Positions 25,193 to 33,531 are shown, numbered from the stretch's first letter. The stretch: 33,541 bases of DNA from an uncultured Parabacteroides sp. (GCA_900552465.1 URZO01000044.1:1-33541); one strand, 5' to 3'. Notes: a model not told the origin generated them from the sequence alone. Program-made: numbers and translations.

Positions 25193-27319
25193 ATGATAAC
25201 ATCATTCCATGCACTCATCTCACGCATCTTGAATATCCCTGCCGGACAGGTGGAAAGGACAATCGGATTGCTGAACGAGGGTGCAACCATCCCTTTCATC
25301 AGCCGTTACCGGAAAGAAGTAACCGGAGGGCTGGATGAAGTACAGATAGGCAATATCAAGGACCAGCTGGATAAACTGACCGAGTTGAAAAAAAGAAAAG
25401 AGACGATCCTCTCCTCTATAGAAGAACAAGGGAAGCTGACCCCTGAACTGAAAAAACGTATCGAGGACTCGTGGGACAGCACCGAAATAGAAGACATCTA
25501 CCTCCCCTACAAACCAAAACGCGTTACCAAGGCGGAGATAGCCCGCAAGAAAGGTCTCGAACCGCTTGCCAAAGTCGTGATGATGCAAAACGAGCCGAAC
25601 CTGCTCGCACGGGTAAAGGCATTCATAAAGGGAGAAGTGAAGAACGCCGAGGAAGCCTTGCAGGGAGCCCGCGATATCATTGCCGAATGGGTGAATGAGA
25701 ACGAAGAGGCCCGTAACACCGTACGTAATTCTTTTTCACATACAGCGATCATCACCTCCAAAGTAATCAAAGGAAAAGAGGAAGAAGGAGCCAAATATCG
25801 TGATTACTTCGACTTCAGCGAACCGCTGAACCGAGCCAGTTCGCACCGTCTGCTGGCACTTCGCCGGGGAGAGGCCGAAGGCATCCTGCGTGTCAGCATC
25901 TCGCCGGATACGGACAACTGTCTGGACCGTCTGAAACGCCGTTTCGTACGAGGCCGGAATGAAGCCTCCGAACAGGTGGCAACCGCCGTGGACGATTCGT
26001 TCAAACGCCTCCTGAAGCCTTCCATAGAAACCGAATTTGCCAACCTCAGCAAGGCGAAAGCCGATGAAGAAGCGATCCGCGTGTTTGCCGAGAATCTGCG
26101 CCAACTGTTACTGGCTCCCCCATTAGGACAGAAGCGCGTGTTGGGAGTCGATCCCGGTTACCGGACCGGTTGCAAACTGGTCTGCCTCGACGCACAAGGG
26201 GCGTTATTGCACAACGAAGCCATCTATCCGCATCCGCCCCAGAACGAAAAGGGTAAGGCAGCGGCAAAAGTAGCCCAGCTGGTTTCGACCTATGCCATCG
26301 ACGCAATCGCCATCGGCAACGGGACGGCAAGCCGGGAGACGGAACAGTTCATTACCAACATCCGCTACGACCGTAAGGTGCAGGTGTTCGTTGTCAGCGA
26401 GAATGGCGCCTCCATCTATTCGGCGTCCAAGATAGCCCGCGACGAGTTCCCGCAATACGACGTGACGGTTCGCGGAGCCGTCAGCATCGGCCGCCGCCTG
26501 ATGGACCCGCTTGCCGAATTGGTTAAGATCGATCCGAAAAGCATCGGCGTAGGCCAATACCAGCACGACGTCGAACAAGGCGCATTGAAAAAGAGCCTCG
26601 ACCAGACCATAGAAAGCTGCGTGAACCTGGTCGGCGTCAATGTCAATACAGCCAGCAAGCATCTGCTCACTTATATTTCCGGCCTCGGTCCAACGCTGGC
26701 GCAGAACATCGTGGATTACCGCATCGAGCACGGCCCTTTCCAATCCCGCCGCGAACTGCTGAAAGTTCCCCGCATGGGTGAAAAAGCATTCGAACAGAGC
26801 GCAGGTTTCCTTCGTATCCAGGAAGGTAAGAATCCGTTGGATAATTCAGCTGTTCACCCGGAGAGTTATCCGATCGTGGAACAGATGGCAAAAGATCTGA
26901 AATGCACGGTTGCCGAACTGATCTCCAACAAGGAGTTGAAGAAGAAGCTCGACCTGAAGAAATACGTCACGGACAAAGTCGGTATGCCGACACTTCTCGA
27001 CATCATGGAAGAGCTTGACAAACCGGGACGCGATCCCCGCCAGGCCATCCAGGTGTTCTCTTTCGATCCGACGGTCAAGGCGATCGAAGACCTGAAAGAA
27101 GGGCAAGTCTTGCCGGGCATCGTCACTAATATCACGAACTTCGGTTGCTTCGTCGATGTGGGCATAAAGGAAAACGGGTTGGTACACATCTCCGAACTGG
27201 CTGACCGTTTCGTCAGCGATCCGACCCAGGTCGTCTCGATCCACCAACATGTGAAAGTAAAGGTTTTAAGCGTTGATCTCGTCCGTAAGCGGGTTCAACT
27301 TTCTATGAAAGGAATATAA
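25193..27319 (+). CDS. tex: Tex-family RNA-binding transcription accessory protein
   Basis: A 708-residue cytosolic protein with the complete Tex architecture. It has an N-terminal helical region with FISRYRKEVTGGLDE, a YqgF-like RNase-H fold (RVLGVDPGYRTGCKLVCLD, about residue 320), tandem helix-hairpin-helix motifs (SGLGPTLAQNIVDYRIEHG and VPRMGEKAFEQSAGFLRI), and a C-terminal S1 RNA-binding domain (GQVLPGIVTNITNFGCFVDVG ... RVQLSMKG). The family binds nucleic acids and affects transcription and rRNA maturation. Length is slightly below the 770-residue Gram-negative norm. ybaK follows after 3 nt. Confidence 0.96.
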   Translation: MITSFHALISRILNIPAGQVERTIGLLNEGATIPFISRYRKEVTGGLDEVQIGNIKDQLDKLTELKKRKETILSSIEEQGKLTPELKKRIEDSWDSTEIEDIYLPYKPKRVTKAEIARKKGLEPLAKVVMMQNEPNLLARVKAFIKGEVKNAEEALQGARDIIAEWVNENEEARNTVRNSFSHTAIITSKVIKGKEEEGAKYRDYFDFSEPLNRASSHRLLALRRGEAEGILRVSISPDTDNCLDRLKRRFVRGRNEASEQVATAVDDSFKRLLKPSIETEFANLSKAKADEEAIRVFAENLRQLLLAPPLGQKRVLGVDPGYRTGCKLVCLDAQGALLHNEAIYPHPPQNEKGKAAAKVAQLVSTYAIDAIAIGNGTASRETEQFITNIRYDRKVQVFVVSENGASIYSASKIARDEFPQYDVTVRGAVSIGRRLMDPLAELVKIDPKSIGVGQYQHDVEQGALKKSLDQTIESCVNLVGVNVNTASKHLLTYISGLGPTLAQNIVDYRIEHGPFQSRRELLKVPRMGEKAFEQSAGFLRIQEGKNPLDNSAVHPESYPIVEQMAKDLKCTVAELISNKELKKKLDLKKYVTDKVGMPTLLDIMEELDKPGRDPRQAIQVFSFDPTVKAIEDLKEGQVLPGIVTNITNFGCFVDVGIKENGLVHISELADRFVSDPTQVVSIHQHVKVKVLSVDLVRKRVQLSMKGI

Positions 27320-27322
27320 GCG

Positions 27323-27805
27323 ATGAAAATAAACAAGACAAACGTAGCACGCCTGCTAGATAAGGCCAAAGTAGCCTACCAGCTGGTCCCCTACGAAGTA
27401 GATGAAAACGATCTGAGCGCCACACACGTTGCCGCTCAGTTAGGTGAGAATGTAGCACAGGTTTTCAAAACGTTGATCCTGCATGGCGATAAAAGCGGTT
27501 ATTTCGTCTGTGTCATCCCCGGAGCAAACGAGGTTGACCTGAAGAAAGCCGCCAAAGTTTCCGGCAACAAAAGCTGTGAAATGATCCCGGTCAAGGAGCT
27601 GTTCCCTCTCACCGGTTATATTCGCGGCGGCTGCTCCCCCATCGGTATGAAGAAACATTTCCCGACATATATCCACCATACAGCCGAACAATTCGACCAT
27701 ATCTATGTAAGCGCCGGACAACGGGGCTTGCAGATACAGCTTGCCCCTGCGGATTTGATCCGGGAGGCACGGGCGGAGGTGGCGGATATTATACAGGTCC
27801 TGTAA
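27323..27805 (+). CDS. ybaK: Cys-tRNA(Pro)/Cys-tRNA(Cys) deacylase YbaK
   Basis: A 160-residue editing-domain protein that hydrolyses mischarged Cys-tRNA(Pro). It has the conserved QVFKTLIL segment with the family Lys, VIPGANEVDLKKAAKVSG, and the signature GYIRGGCSPIGMKK. C-terminal GLQIQLAPADL completes the fold. Length is normal. It is translated 3 nt after tex and probably depends on the same promoter. Confidence 0.95.
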   Translation: MKINKTNVARLLDKAKVAYQLVPYEVDENDLSATHVAAQLGENVAQVFKTLILHGDKSGYFVCVIPGANEVDLKKAAKVSGNKSCEMIPVKELFPLTGYIRGGCSPIGMKKHFPTYIHHTAEQFDHIYVSAGQRGLQIQLAPADLIREARAEVADIIQVL

Positions 27806-27828
27806 TTTAGGTTATAATATCCGTAATC

Positions 27829-27871
27829 CGGGTACAAAGGAGATAACTTTTACTGCCGACCTTTGTACCCG
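27829..27871 (+). other. Perfect 12-bp stem-loop between ybaK and the acetyltransferase gene
   Basis: CGGGTACAAAGG (27829-27840) is exactly complementary to CCTTTGTACCCG (27860-27871), with a 19-nt loop. It has no T-tract after it, so it is not a classical terminator. The second arm ends 24 nt before the ATG at 27896, where it could occlude or shape the 5' leader. It could also be a palindromic operator or a 3' processing stem for tex-ybaK mRNA. Confidence 0.75.
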
Positions 27872-27895
27872 AATAATCATTTAAACAACAATTTT

Positions 27896-28462
27896 ATGAC
27901 ACTGGATAATTTTCTGGAACATGTTAAACAATTGAAACCGCTCGATACGGCAGAAATCTACAACTTCATGGATAAAATGAGTGACGAAGCACGGCGCGTG
28001 ACTTTTGAGCTGAACGGCTCATTCCATACGCAAGAAGAAGTACGGAAACTCTTTTCCCGGCTTTTCGGGAAACAGGTTGCCCCCTCGTTCCGTGTATTTC
28101 CACCCTTCTATACGGACTTCGGAAAAAATATAACTGTGGGAAAGGATGTATTCATCAATGCCTGTTGCCACTTTCAGGATCACGGTGGAGTAACGCTGGG
28201 CGACGGCTGTCTAATAGGTCACAACGTAGTGTTTGCCACACTCAATCATGACTTCATCCCCGAACGCCGCGCGTCGATGATGCCTGCTCCCATTGTACTT
28301 GGGCGGAAGGTATGGGTAGGCTCCAACTCTACCATCCTACAAGGCGTAACCATAGGTGACAATGCCATTGTGGCGGCAGGTTCCGTGGTGACGAAAGACA
28401 TTCCGACCAATGTTATCGTAGGAGGTGTTCCTGCCAAATTTATCCGCAATATCGAGCAATGA
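27896..28462 (+). CDS. Left-handed beta-helix (hexapeptide) O-acetyltransferase
   Basis: A 188-residue acyltransferase of the maltose/galactoside O-acetyltransferase type, expected to move acetyl from acetyl-CoA to a sugar hydroxyl. The N-terminal helical cap (1-70) is followed by hexapeptide repeats (ITVGKDVFINACCHFQDHGGVTLGDGCLIG ...), the catalytic His118 in TLNHDF, and the C-terminal GSVVTKDIPTNVIVGGVPAKFIR. The ATG at 27896 (MTLDNF) is preferred over an upstream TTG inside the stem-loop. It lies on the same strand as ybaK, 90 nt downstream, separated by the stem-loop. Substrate unknown. Confidence 0.93.
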   Translation: MTLDNFLEHVKQLKPLDTAEIYNFMDKMSDEARRVTFELNGSFHTQEEVRKLFSRLFGKQVAPSFRVFPPFYTDFGKNITVGKDVFINACCHFQDHGGVTLGDGCLIGHNVVFATLNHDFIPERRASMMPAPIVLGRKVWVGSNSTILQGVTIGDNAIVAAGSVVTKDIPTNVIVGGVPAKFIRNIEQ

Positions 28463-28471
28463 AGAAGCATG

Positions 28472-28594
28472 TTACAGTTGTGACATGAATAGCGGGTCGG
28501 CATTGAGGTGTCGCGCATACCGCATTGTTCGCTCTATCTGCCGGGGTATTCCTTCCTTTACGGCACAATAACTCCATGAAGTAAGTGGTCGTTC
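28472..28594 (-). pseudogene. Possible degraded coding fragment of unknown origin
   Basis: The 168-nt gap between the convergent acetyltransferase and GtrA genes keeps a protein-like minus-strand frame: 40 residues ending AVKEGIPRQIERTMRYARHLNADPLFMSQL and a stop at 28472-28474. A second frame just upstream of it (reaching into 28620) reads GIIIKSENDHLLHGVIVP before a stop. The two could be halves of one frameshifted gene tail. No start codon or family was recognised; this may be chance. Confidence 0.25.
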
Positions 28595-28630
28595 TCACTT
28601 TTGATAATGATTCCGCCTGCGATAAGCGGG

Positions 28631-29014
28631 TTACCGGTGCAGGAAAGTCACCCGCTTGTTCATCAGATAATTGACAGCTCCATACACGAAAAGCCCCAGA
28701 AACTGAGCCAGGTATTCATTCAGGTCGAGCACTTCGACCATCAGAAGCAAGGCAAGGAACTGGGCGAAATAGGCACAACCGAAAGCAATCAGGAACAAGG
28801 GGACCTCGCGACGGAATTTCCCCTTACGGGAAGTAAATATCCAGTATTTACTCCAGAAGAAGTTATTGATCTGGGCAATGATATAGGCCGTGATATTCGT
28901 TGCTATATAATTGCAATCGAATTCATCCATCATCAACCAGACTACAGCAACCGTAATCAGCGCATTCAATGTACCAATCAGCATAAACCGGACTACAGGT
29001 GTAACTTCTGCCAT
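28631..29014 (-). CDS. GtrA family membrane protein
   Basis: A 127-residue protein with four hydrophobic helices and the GtrA pattern: FMLIGTLNALITVAVVWLMMD near the N-terminus, NITAYIIAQINNFFWSKYWIFTSRKGKFRRE in the middle loop and LFVYGAVNYLMNKRVTFLHR at the end. Such proteins are thought to flip lipid-linked sugars or help glycosyltransferases in cell-surface glycan decoration. No glycosyltransferase is adjacent, so its pathway is unknown. It is a single-gene unit, convergent with the acetyltransferase. Confidence 0.92.
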   Translation of the reverse strand: MAEVTPVVRFMLIGTLNALITVAVVWLMMDEFDCNYIATNITAYIIAQINNFFWSKYWIFTSRKGKFRREVPLFLIAFGCAYFAQFLALLLMVEVLDLNEYLAQFLGLFVYGAVNYLMNKRVTFLHR

Positions 29015-29042
29015 TTTACTTTTCTTATTAGAAATCGAAGGG

Positions 29043-29050
29043 CAAATATA
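29043..29050 (-). promoter_or_regulatory. Probable -7 element for the GtrA gene
   Basis: Minus-strand TATATTTG matches TAnnTTTG, 28 nt upstream of the ATG at 29014. Confidence 0.45.
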
Positions 29051-29104
29051 CAGGAAATAAACAAATAACCATACAACAAGACACGAAGTCTGACGATTAA
29101 ACTA

Positions 29105-29112
29105 TATATTTG
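29105..29112 (+). promoter_or_regulatory. Possible -7 element for the thioredoxin-like lipoprotein gene
   Basis: TATATTTG matches TAnnTTTG but lies only 5 nt before the ATG at 29118. If used, the mRNA would be leaderless or nearly so. Confidence 0.4.
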
Positions 29113-29117
29113 TCGAC

Positions 29118-29612
29118 ATGAAATATCTTTTGCTCTGCATAATCAGCTTGTTATCTTTTCAGGCTTGCGTCCGGGAAGATTTGCCTGCTTCCGGTAATTT
29201 TGCCTTGAAGGAAGGCGATCCTTTACCCACATTCAGCATCGCCAACCAACATGAAACAGTATCGATAAATGATTTGAAGGACAAGAGCGCTCTGATCATC
29301 TTCTTCAGTACGACTTGCCGGGATTGCCAGCAGGCTTTTCCGGATATAGCCGCTTTATACAAGGAATATAAAGACAATCTGTCTGTCCGTGTCCTCCTGA
29401 TTGCCCGCGACGAAACGGAGGAACAAGCATCTGCCTATTTCCGGAAACACGATTTCGATATGGAGTTTTTTCCTGACCCGGAGCGGAAAGTCTACTCCCT
29501 TTTTGCCGATAACACCATCCCCCGCGTCTTCCTTGCCGATAAAAACGGCACGATCATCCTGACGCAAACAGAGAAGGTCGATGCAGACGAAATCCGTACG
29601 AAAGTATACTAA
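29118..29612 (+). CDS. Thioredoxin-like (TlpA/ResA-type) lipoprotein
   Basis: A 164-residue envelope protein with a lipoprotein signal (MKYLLLCIISLLSFQAC, lipidated Cys17). The thioredoxin fold shows the active-site CRDC (Cys67, Cys70) after IIFFSTT and the cis-Pro loop NTIPRVFL. This places it with periplasm-facing thiol:disulfide reductases. The Arg-Asp dipeptide in CxxC is unusual; TlpA-type proteins more often have CxPC. It stands alone, divergent from GtrA and 97 nt before the outer-membrane protein gene. Confidence 0.9.
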   Translation: MKYLLLCIISLLSFQACVREDLPASGNFALKEGDPLPTFSIANQHETVSINDLKDKSALIIFFSTTCRDCQQAFPDIAALYKEYKDNLSVRVLLIARDETEEQASAYFRKHDFDMEFFPDPERKVYSLFADNTIPRVFLADKNGTIILTQTEKVDADEIRTKVY

Positions 29613-29678
29613 AACTGACATTTCCTCTATCGATCTTCCCCTTTCATCTCTTTAAAATAACAGTATTGCGAGCTTTTA

Positions 29679-29686
29679 TAGTTTTG
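29679..29686 (+). promoter_or_regulatory. Probable -7 element for the 29710-33511 genes
   Basis: TAGTTTTG matches TAnnTTTG, 23 nt before the ATG at 29710. The gap 29613-29709 has no other recognisable signal. Confidence 0.45.
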
Positions 29687-29709
29687 CAGGCAAGTTATAA
29701 AGAGAGAAT

Positions 29710-30621
29710 ATGAAGCATTTAATATGGAGTTTGATTCTTGTGGGATCGATTAGCGGCCAACCTCTGTTGGCGCAAGTGTTCTTGAAAACGGAATATATGT
29801 CTGCAACAAACTTCCGGGACATCGACAATAATAAGACTGGAGGAAGAGGAGACGCTAAAGTCGTACAAGTCGGGGTTAATATCCCGGTTGCAGTTAAAAT
29901 GGATGAGAGCGAGAAGTTGCTTTCTGCGTGGAGCATTACGTGCGGAGGTTCATACACCTCAATGAATAATAAGGGATTATCCGCCGAGATTGGCCTCTCT
30001 TCCATCCTCGATGCTCAAATCGGGCTGATGCATATGCGCCCGGTCAGTGAAAAATGGTCGTTGATCGCCTCCGTCGGGATCGGGATTTATACGGATGCCG
30101 GTACGTTCTCCAAATTCTCTTTCAAGGATCTGATGGGAAGCGGAGGCGTTCTCTTTGTCTGTCATCTGAAGCCTAATCTCGATATAGGTGGAGGGATTAT
30201 GCTGAACAGTACGTTTGGCTATCCGATGGTTTTCCCGGGCTTTTATATAAACTGGACACTCACGGGACGTTATACGGTGGAAATATCCATGGTGAATGCG
30301 ATTGAGATGTCGTGCGGCGTCCGGCTCAACGAGTCGTTCAACCTGAAACTGATCGCCTCCATGGATGGTATGCTTGCTTTTACGGAGAAAGAGGGTAAAA
30401 AGCAGATGTTCACCCAACAATATATCGTAGCCGGGCTACAACCGGAGTTTGTATTGGGGAAAAACCTGACTCTTCCCGTTACGCTCGGCGTCTCTCCTTA
30501 CCGGACTGCATTCTCTACAGATCGTACGTTGAAAGCCTTCTTCAAAGATACGGGAAGCGATTTCGATCCGCATTTCTCGCTTTCACCTTATATTAGCGCG
30601 GCAATCAAGTACGGGTTCTAA
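29710..30621 (+). CDS. Predicted outer-membrane beta-barrel protein of unknown function
   Basis: The 303-residue protein starts with a Sec signal peptide (MKHLIWSLILVGSISGQPLLAQ). The mature part alternates short amphipathic strands rich in Gly, Tyr and Phe (SWSITCGGSYTSMNNKG, WSLIASVGIGIYTDAG, LDIGGGIMLNSTFGYPMVFPGFYINW) and ends in AAIKYGF with a terminal Phe, as expected for a BAM-inserted barrel. No named family was recognised. It lies 45 nt upstream of the two LytS-like genes and could be co-transcribed with them, so it may be a target or partner of that signalling unit. Confidence 0.7.
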   Translation: MKHLIWSLILVGSISGQPLLAQVFLKTEYMSATNFRDIDNNKTGGRGDAKVVQVGVNIPVAVKMDESEKLLSAWSITCGGSYTSMNNKGLSAEIGLSSILDAQIGLMHMRPVSEKWSLIASVGIGIYTDAGTFSKFSFKDLMGSGGVLFVCHLKPNLDIGGGIMLNSTFGYPMVFPGFYINWTLTGRYTVEISMVNAIEMSCGVRLNESFNLKLIASMDGMLAFTEKEGKKQMFTQQYIVAGLQPEFVLGKNLTLPVTLGVSPYRTAFSTDRTLKAFFKDTGSDFDPHFSLSPYISAAIKYGF

Positions 30622-30666
30622 GAAAAATAGCCATCTTTATCGGACAGAAGAAAAAGAAAGACAAAT

Positions 30667-31740
30667 ATGCTGATAAAACAAAATATCTCGGACGACATGC
30701 TGATGAACTTCCTGATGGCGCCACGCTACAGGATATACAGGCATCTGATCCTGATTTTCTTTGTGGCGATGATCTCGATCAACCTGGCAAATTTCACATT
30801 CCATGAAGACAATGTGTTTTTCCGCCGTGCCATCCTGATTGAAAGTGCCGGTTCCCTGATTCTCTTTCTTGCGGCGATCTACCTGAATATATATGTGCTG
30901 ATTCCCCGATTAATGCTGAAGAAAAAGTACGGACTATACGGGCTGGCACTTTTCTTAGTGGTTGCTTTCCTGATACTGACCGCATTTCTATACGATTATT
31001 GTACCTATAAATCATACGGAGTGGAGTTCGGGCAATATTCCTATTTCTATAAGAACCGTTTCTTTCCGTTGGAGATCGTGTCGAACTTTCTGCTATTTAT
31101 GATTTGCTGCATCGGTCCCTCGATGATCACGTTGCTTCGCCACTGGCTCGACTATGGGCAGCGGGCAAGCAAGCTGAAAAAAGAAAAGCTCCATTCGGAA
31201 CTGGAACGGCTGAAGAACCAGGTCAGCCCGCAGTTTCTGCTGAATATGCTATCCAAGGCGACGGAATTGGCGGTCGTAGACCCGCGGCAGACATCCGTGA
31301 TCCTCGTCCAGTTGGGAAAACTGCTCCGCTATCAGCTTTACGATAGCAGCCGGGAGAAAGTATTCCTGTCGGCCGATCTTGCTTTCCTCGAAAACTTCCT
31401 GAATCTGGAAAAGATGTTGGACCCGATGCTGCGTTTTACGATCACGAAAGAGGGGCCGGTCAATTTCTCATTGGTCCCGCCTCTGCTTTTTATCCCGTTC
31501 GTCGAATATTTTATCCATCAGAGCGGAGGTACGGAGAAAGAATACTACATCCATCTGACCTTCCGGGTGGAGAAAGGAGAACTCTTTTTCAGCTGTGCCA
31601 GTTCCGTCCGGAACTGCGATGTGTCCAAGCTCGACAATATCCGCCGCCGGCTGGAACTGCTGTACGAAAGATACTCCCTGGAAGAAGTGCAGGGCGATAC
31701 GGAAAACAGGATTAATATGTATTTAACTTTAAGCCGATGA
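30667..31740 (+). CDS. LytS/YehU-type kinase paralogue lacking the phospho-His (predicted pseudokinase)
   Basis: A 357-residue membrane protein with four helices (about 25-45, 58-80, 90-110, 135-157), then a His_kinase-like region. It aligns along its length with the next gene, but key residues are changed. The His of NPHFLFN is Gln189 (VSPQFLLNM). The N-box VENAVKHN becomes VEYFIHQS (Asn to Tyr281, His to Gln285). The GLGLANIKRR G-box is reduced to SKLDNIRRR. It should not autophosphorylate or bind ATP normally. Its TGA overlaps the ATG of the intact kinase (31737-31740), suggesting balanced expression and perhaps a heterodimer with it. Confidence 0.88.
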   Translation: MLIKQNISDDMLMNFLMAPRYRIYRHLILIFFVAMISINLANFTFHEDNVFFRRAILIESAGSLILFLAAIYLNIYVLIPRLMLKKKYGLYGLALFLVVAFLILTAFLYDYCTYKSYGVEFGQYSYFYKNRFFPLEIVSNFLLFMICCIGPSMITLLRHWLDYGQRASKLKKEKLHSELERLKNQVSPQFLLNMLSKATELAVVDPRQTSVILVQLGKLLRYQLYDSSREKVFLSADLAFLENFLNLEKMLDPMLRFTITKEGPVNFSLVPPLLFIPFVEYFIHQSGGTEKEYYIHLTFRVEKGELFFSCASSVRNCDVSKLDNIRRRLELLYERYSLEEVQGDTENRINMYLTLSR

Positions 31741-32774
31741 ATGCAATAGCAGAACTTCTGATCGATCGCAAATACCATATCCTCCGCCATTCTTTACTAC
31801 TGGCGGTGAGTCTTATCATGGCAATTGCAAATTTCTATAATGAATACCCATTCGGAGATCATCCTATTGTCGGATCTCTCCTGATGGTGATATTTCTGGT
31901 TCCTATCTATGCAAACGTATATATATTGGTTCCGCGCTTGCTGTTCAAGAACCGGTTCATTCCCTATCTGATGATGATGGTGGCGGTAGTTTTTCTGACT
32001 ATCCTGTTAGTTATATGCCTGCAATTGATCTCGAATGATGATATTCAAAAAGATTTGAAAGAAGCGGATTGGTCGATTATTGTCCTGAACTTCTTTTCTT
32101 CGGTCTTTTCGCTGGCGTTGACGATTGCCGGTACTACTTCTATCCTGCTCTTCCAACATTGGATCATTTATGCACAGGAGATACAGGAACTGGAAGAAAC
32201 GACGATGCAATCGGAACTGGAACAGTTGAAAAATCAGATCAACCCGCATTTCCTCTTTAATATGTTGAACAATGCCAATGTGTTGACACAGGAAAATCCG
32301 GAGGAGGCGGCCAAAGTTCTCCGCAAGCTGAACGAACTGCTAAAATATCAGTTGAACGACCGTAACGCCGTGTCGGTCCGGCTGGAAGACGAGATACTGT
32401 TCCTGAGCGATTTCCTCAATCTGGAAAAGCTGAGACGGGACAACTTCAATTTTATCATCACCCGTGAAGGTCCGGTCGGAGAAGTCTCGCTCCCTCCGCT
32501 CCTGCTGATACCGTTTGTGGAGAACGCGGTGAAGCACAACAACGATAACCGCAATCTGTCGTATGTCCATCTGCTTTTTAAGGTGGAAAGAGGATGCCTG
32601 CAGTTTATATGCGTCAATTCCAAACCCTCTTTCAGTCAGGAGGAAAAGCGGGACGGAGGTCTGGGGCTTGCCAATATCAAACGGCGCCTGCAACTTCTGT
32701 ATGGGAAGGATCATACGCTGCGTATAGAAGAAAACAAGATAACATATACAATCTATTTACAAATAAAATTATGA
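31737..32774 (+). CDS. LytS/YehU-type sensor histidine kinase
   Basis: A 345-residue inner-membrane kinase with four predicted helices (about 15-35, 45-66, 76-98, 115-140). It has an intact His_kinase motif NQINPHFLFNMLNNANVL with phosphoacceptor His171. A full ATPase domain follows: N-box PFVENAVKHN (Asn263) and G-box GGLGLANIKRRLQLLY (308-323). There is no extracellular sensor domain, so it probably senses within the membrane or through partners. ATGA overlaps at both ends (31737-31740 and 32771-32774) couple it to the pseudokinase and the LytTR regulator. Confidence 0.94.
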   Translation: MNAIAELLIDRKYHILRHSLLLAVSLIMAIANFYNEYPFGDHPIVGSLLMVIFLVPIYANVYILVPRLLFKNRFIPYLMMMVAVVFLTILLVICLQLISNDDIQKDLKEADWSIIVLNFFSSVFSLALTIAGTTSILLFQHWIIYAQEIQELEETTMQSELEQLKNQINPHFLFNMLNNANVLTQENPEEAAKVLRKLNELLKYQLNDRNAVSVRLEDEILFLSDFLNLEKLRRDNFNFIITREGPVGEVSLPPLLLIPFVENAVKHNNDNRNLSYVHLLFKVERGCLQFICVNSKPSFSQEEKRDGGLGLANIKRRLQLLYGKDHTLRIEENKITYTIYLQIKL

Positions 32775-33511
32775 ATTGCATTATAGTAGATGACGAACCG
32801 TTAGGCCGTAAAGCCATTGAATTACTGATACAGGAAACCCCGGCACTGCATCCGGCAGGCAGTTTCGGCGACGCAGCCACAGCCGGGCTGTTCCTGCAAC
32901 AACATCCGGTAGACCTGGTTTTTCTGGATATTAAAATGCCGGGAATCAACGGGCTGGATTTTGCCCGGACGATCCACCGGAATACACTCGTGATCTTCAC
33001 AACCGCCTATATCGAATATGCGTTGGACAGTTATGAAGTAGACGCGATCGACTACCTCGTCAAACCGATCGAGCAGGAACGTTTCCGGAAGGCGGTGGAG
33101 AAAGCCGTCGCCTACCATCGCCTCCTGACGGCAGATACGCAAAACAGCAGCATCGAATCGGTGATAGACGACTGTATGTTCGTGAAAGCCGAACGGCGTT
33201 TCTTCAAGATCTTCTTCCGGAACATTCTTTTTGTCGAAGGGCTGAAAGATTATGTCGTGATACAGACTGTCGACCAGCGTATCATTACCCGGATGAACCT
33301 GAAATCGATCTACGAACTGCTGCCGCATAACACCTTTCTGAGAATAAACAAATCGTATATCGTCAACACGACGCATATCGAGTCGTTCGACAATAATGAT
33401 GTCTTTATCGGGAAGTACGAAATTGCGATCGGGAACAGTTACCGGGAGGCGTTTATAGAGGAATACATAAAAAAGAACGTGTATCAAAAGTCATTCTTAT
33501 TCCCCTCTTGA
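32771..33511 (+). CDS. LytTR-family response regulator
   Basis: The ATG at 32771 overlaps the kinase stop and gives 246 residues. Residues 1-120 are a receiver domain with acidic pocket Asp7/Asp8, phospho-Asp53 (LVFLDIKMPGINGLD), the Thr/Ala switch FTTAY and Lys98 in YLVKPIE. Residues about 140-246 are a LytTR DNA-binding domain (FVKAERRFFKIFFRNILFVEGLKDYVVIQT ... FLRINKSYIVNTTHIESF). It is the cognate partner of the preceding kinase. Target promoters are not evident; the upstream outer-membrane gene is a candidate. An in-frame extension to 32594 is rejected because it overlaps the kinase gene. Confidence 0.95.
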   Translation: MNCIIVDDEPLGRKAIELLIQETPALHPAGSFGDAATAGLFLQQHPVDLVFLDIKMPGINGLDFARTIHRNTLVIFTTAYIEYALDSYEVDAIDYLVKPIEQERFRKAVEKAVAYHRLLTADTQNSSIESVIDDCMFVKAERRFFKIFFRNILFVEGLKDYVVIQTVDQRIITRMNLKSIYELLPHNTFLRINKSYIVNTTHIESFDNNDVFIGKYEIAIGNSYREAFIEEYIKKNVYQKSFLFPS

Positions 33512-33531
33512 GAGGGGGAAGGGGGTGTGTT
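33500..33531. repeat. G/C-rich inverted repeat overlapping the regulator stop codon
   Basis: CCCCTCT (33502-33508) pairs with AGAGGGG (33511-33517), followed by AAGGGGGTGTGTT. The inverted repeat spans the TGA of the LytTR gene. It looks like the short C-run/G-run palindromes dispersed at gene ends in Bacteroidetes and may help end transcription. The window stops at 33541, so its full extent is unknown. Confidence 0.45.

Noticed and set aside
26204..26743. Open frame antisense to tex
   Set aside because: It lies wholly inside the conserved YqgF/HhH region of tex and has no recognisable domain.
27860..27895. TTG start of the acetyltransferase within the stem-loop
   Set aside because: The ATG at 27896 starts the family N-terminus; the added residues (MYPNNHLNNNF) look like untranslated leader.
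32594..32770. N-terminal extension of the LytTR regulator
   Set aside because: It overlaps the kinase ATPase domain in another phase; receiver domains begin at the MNCIIVDDE start, which has an ATGA coupling.
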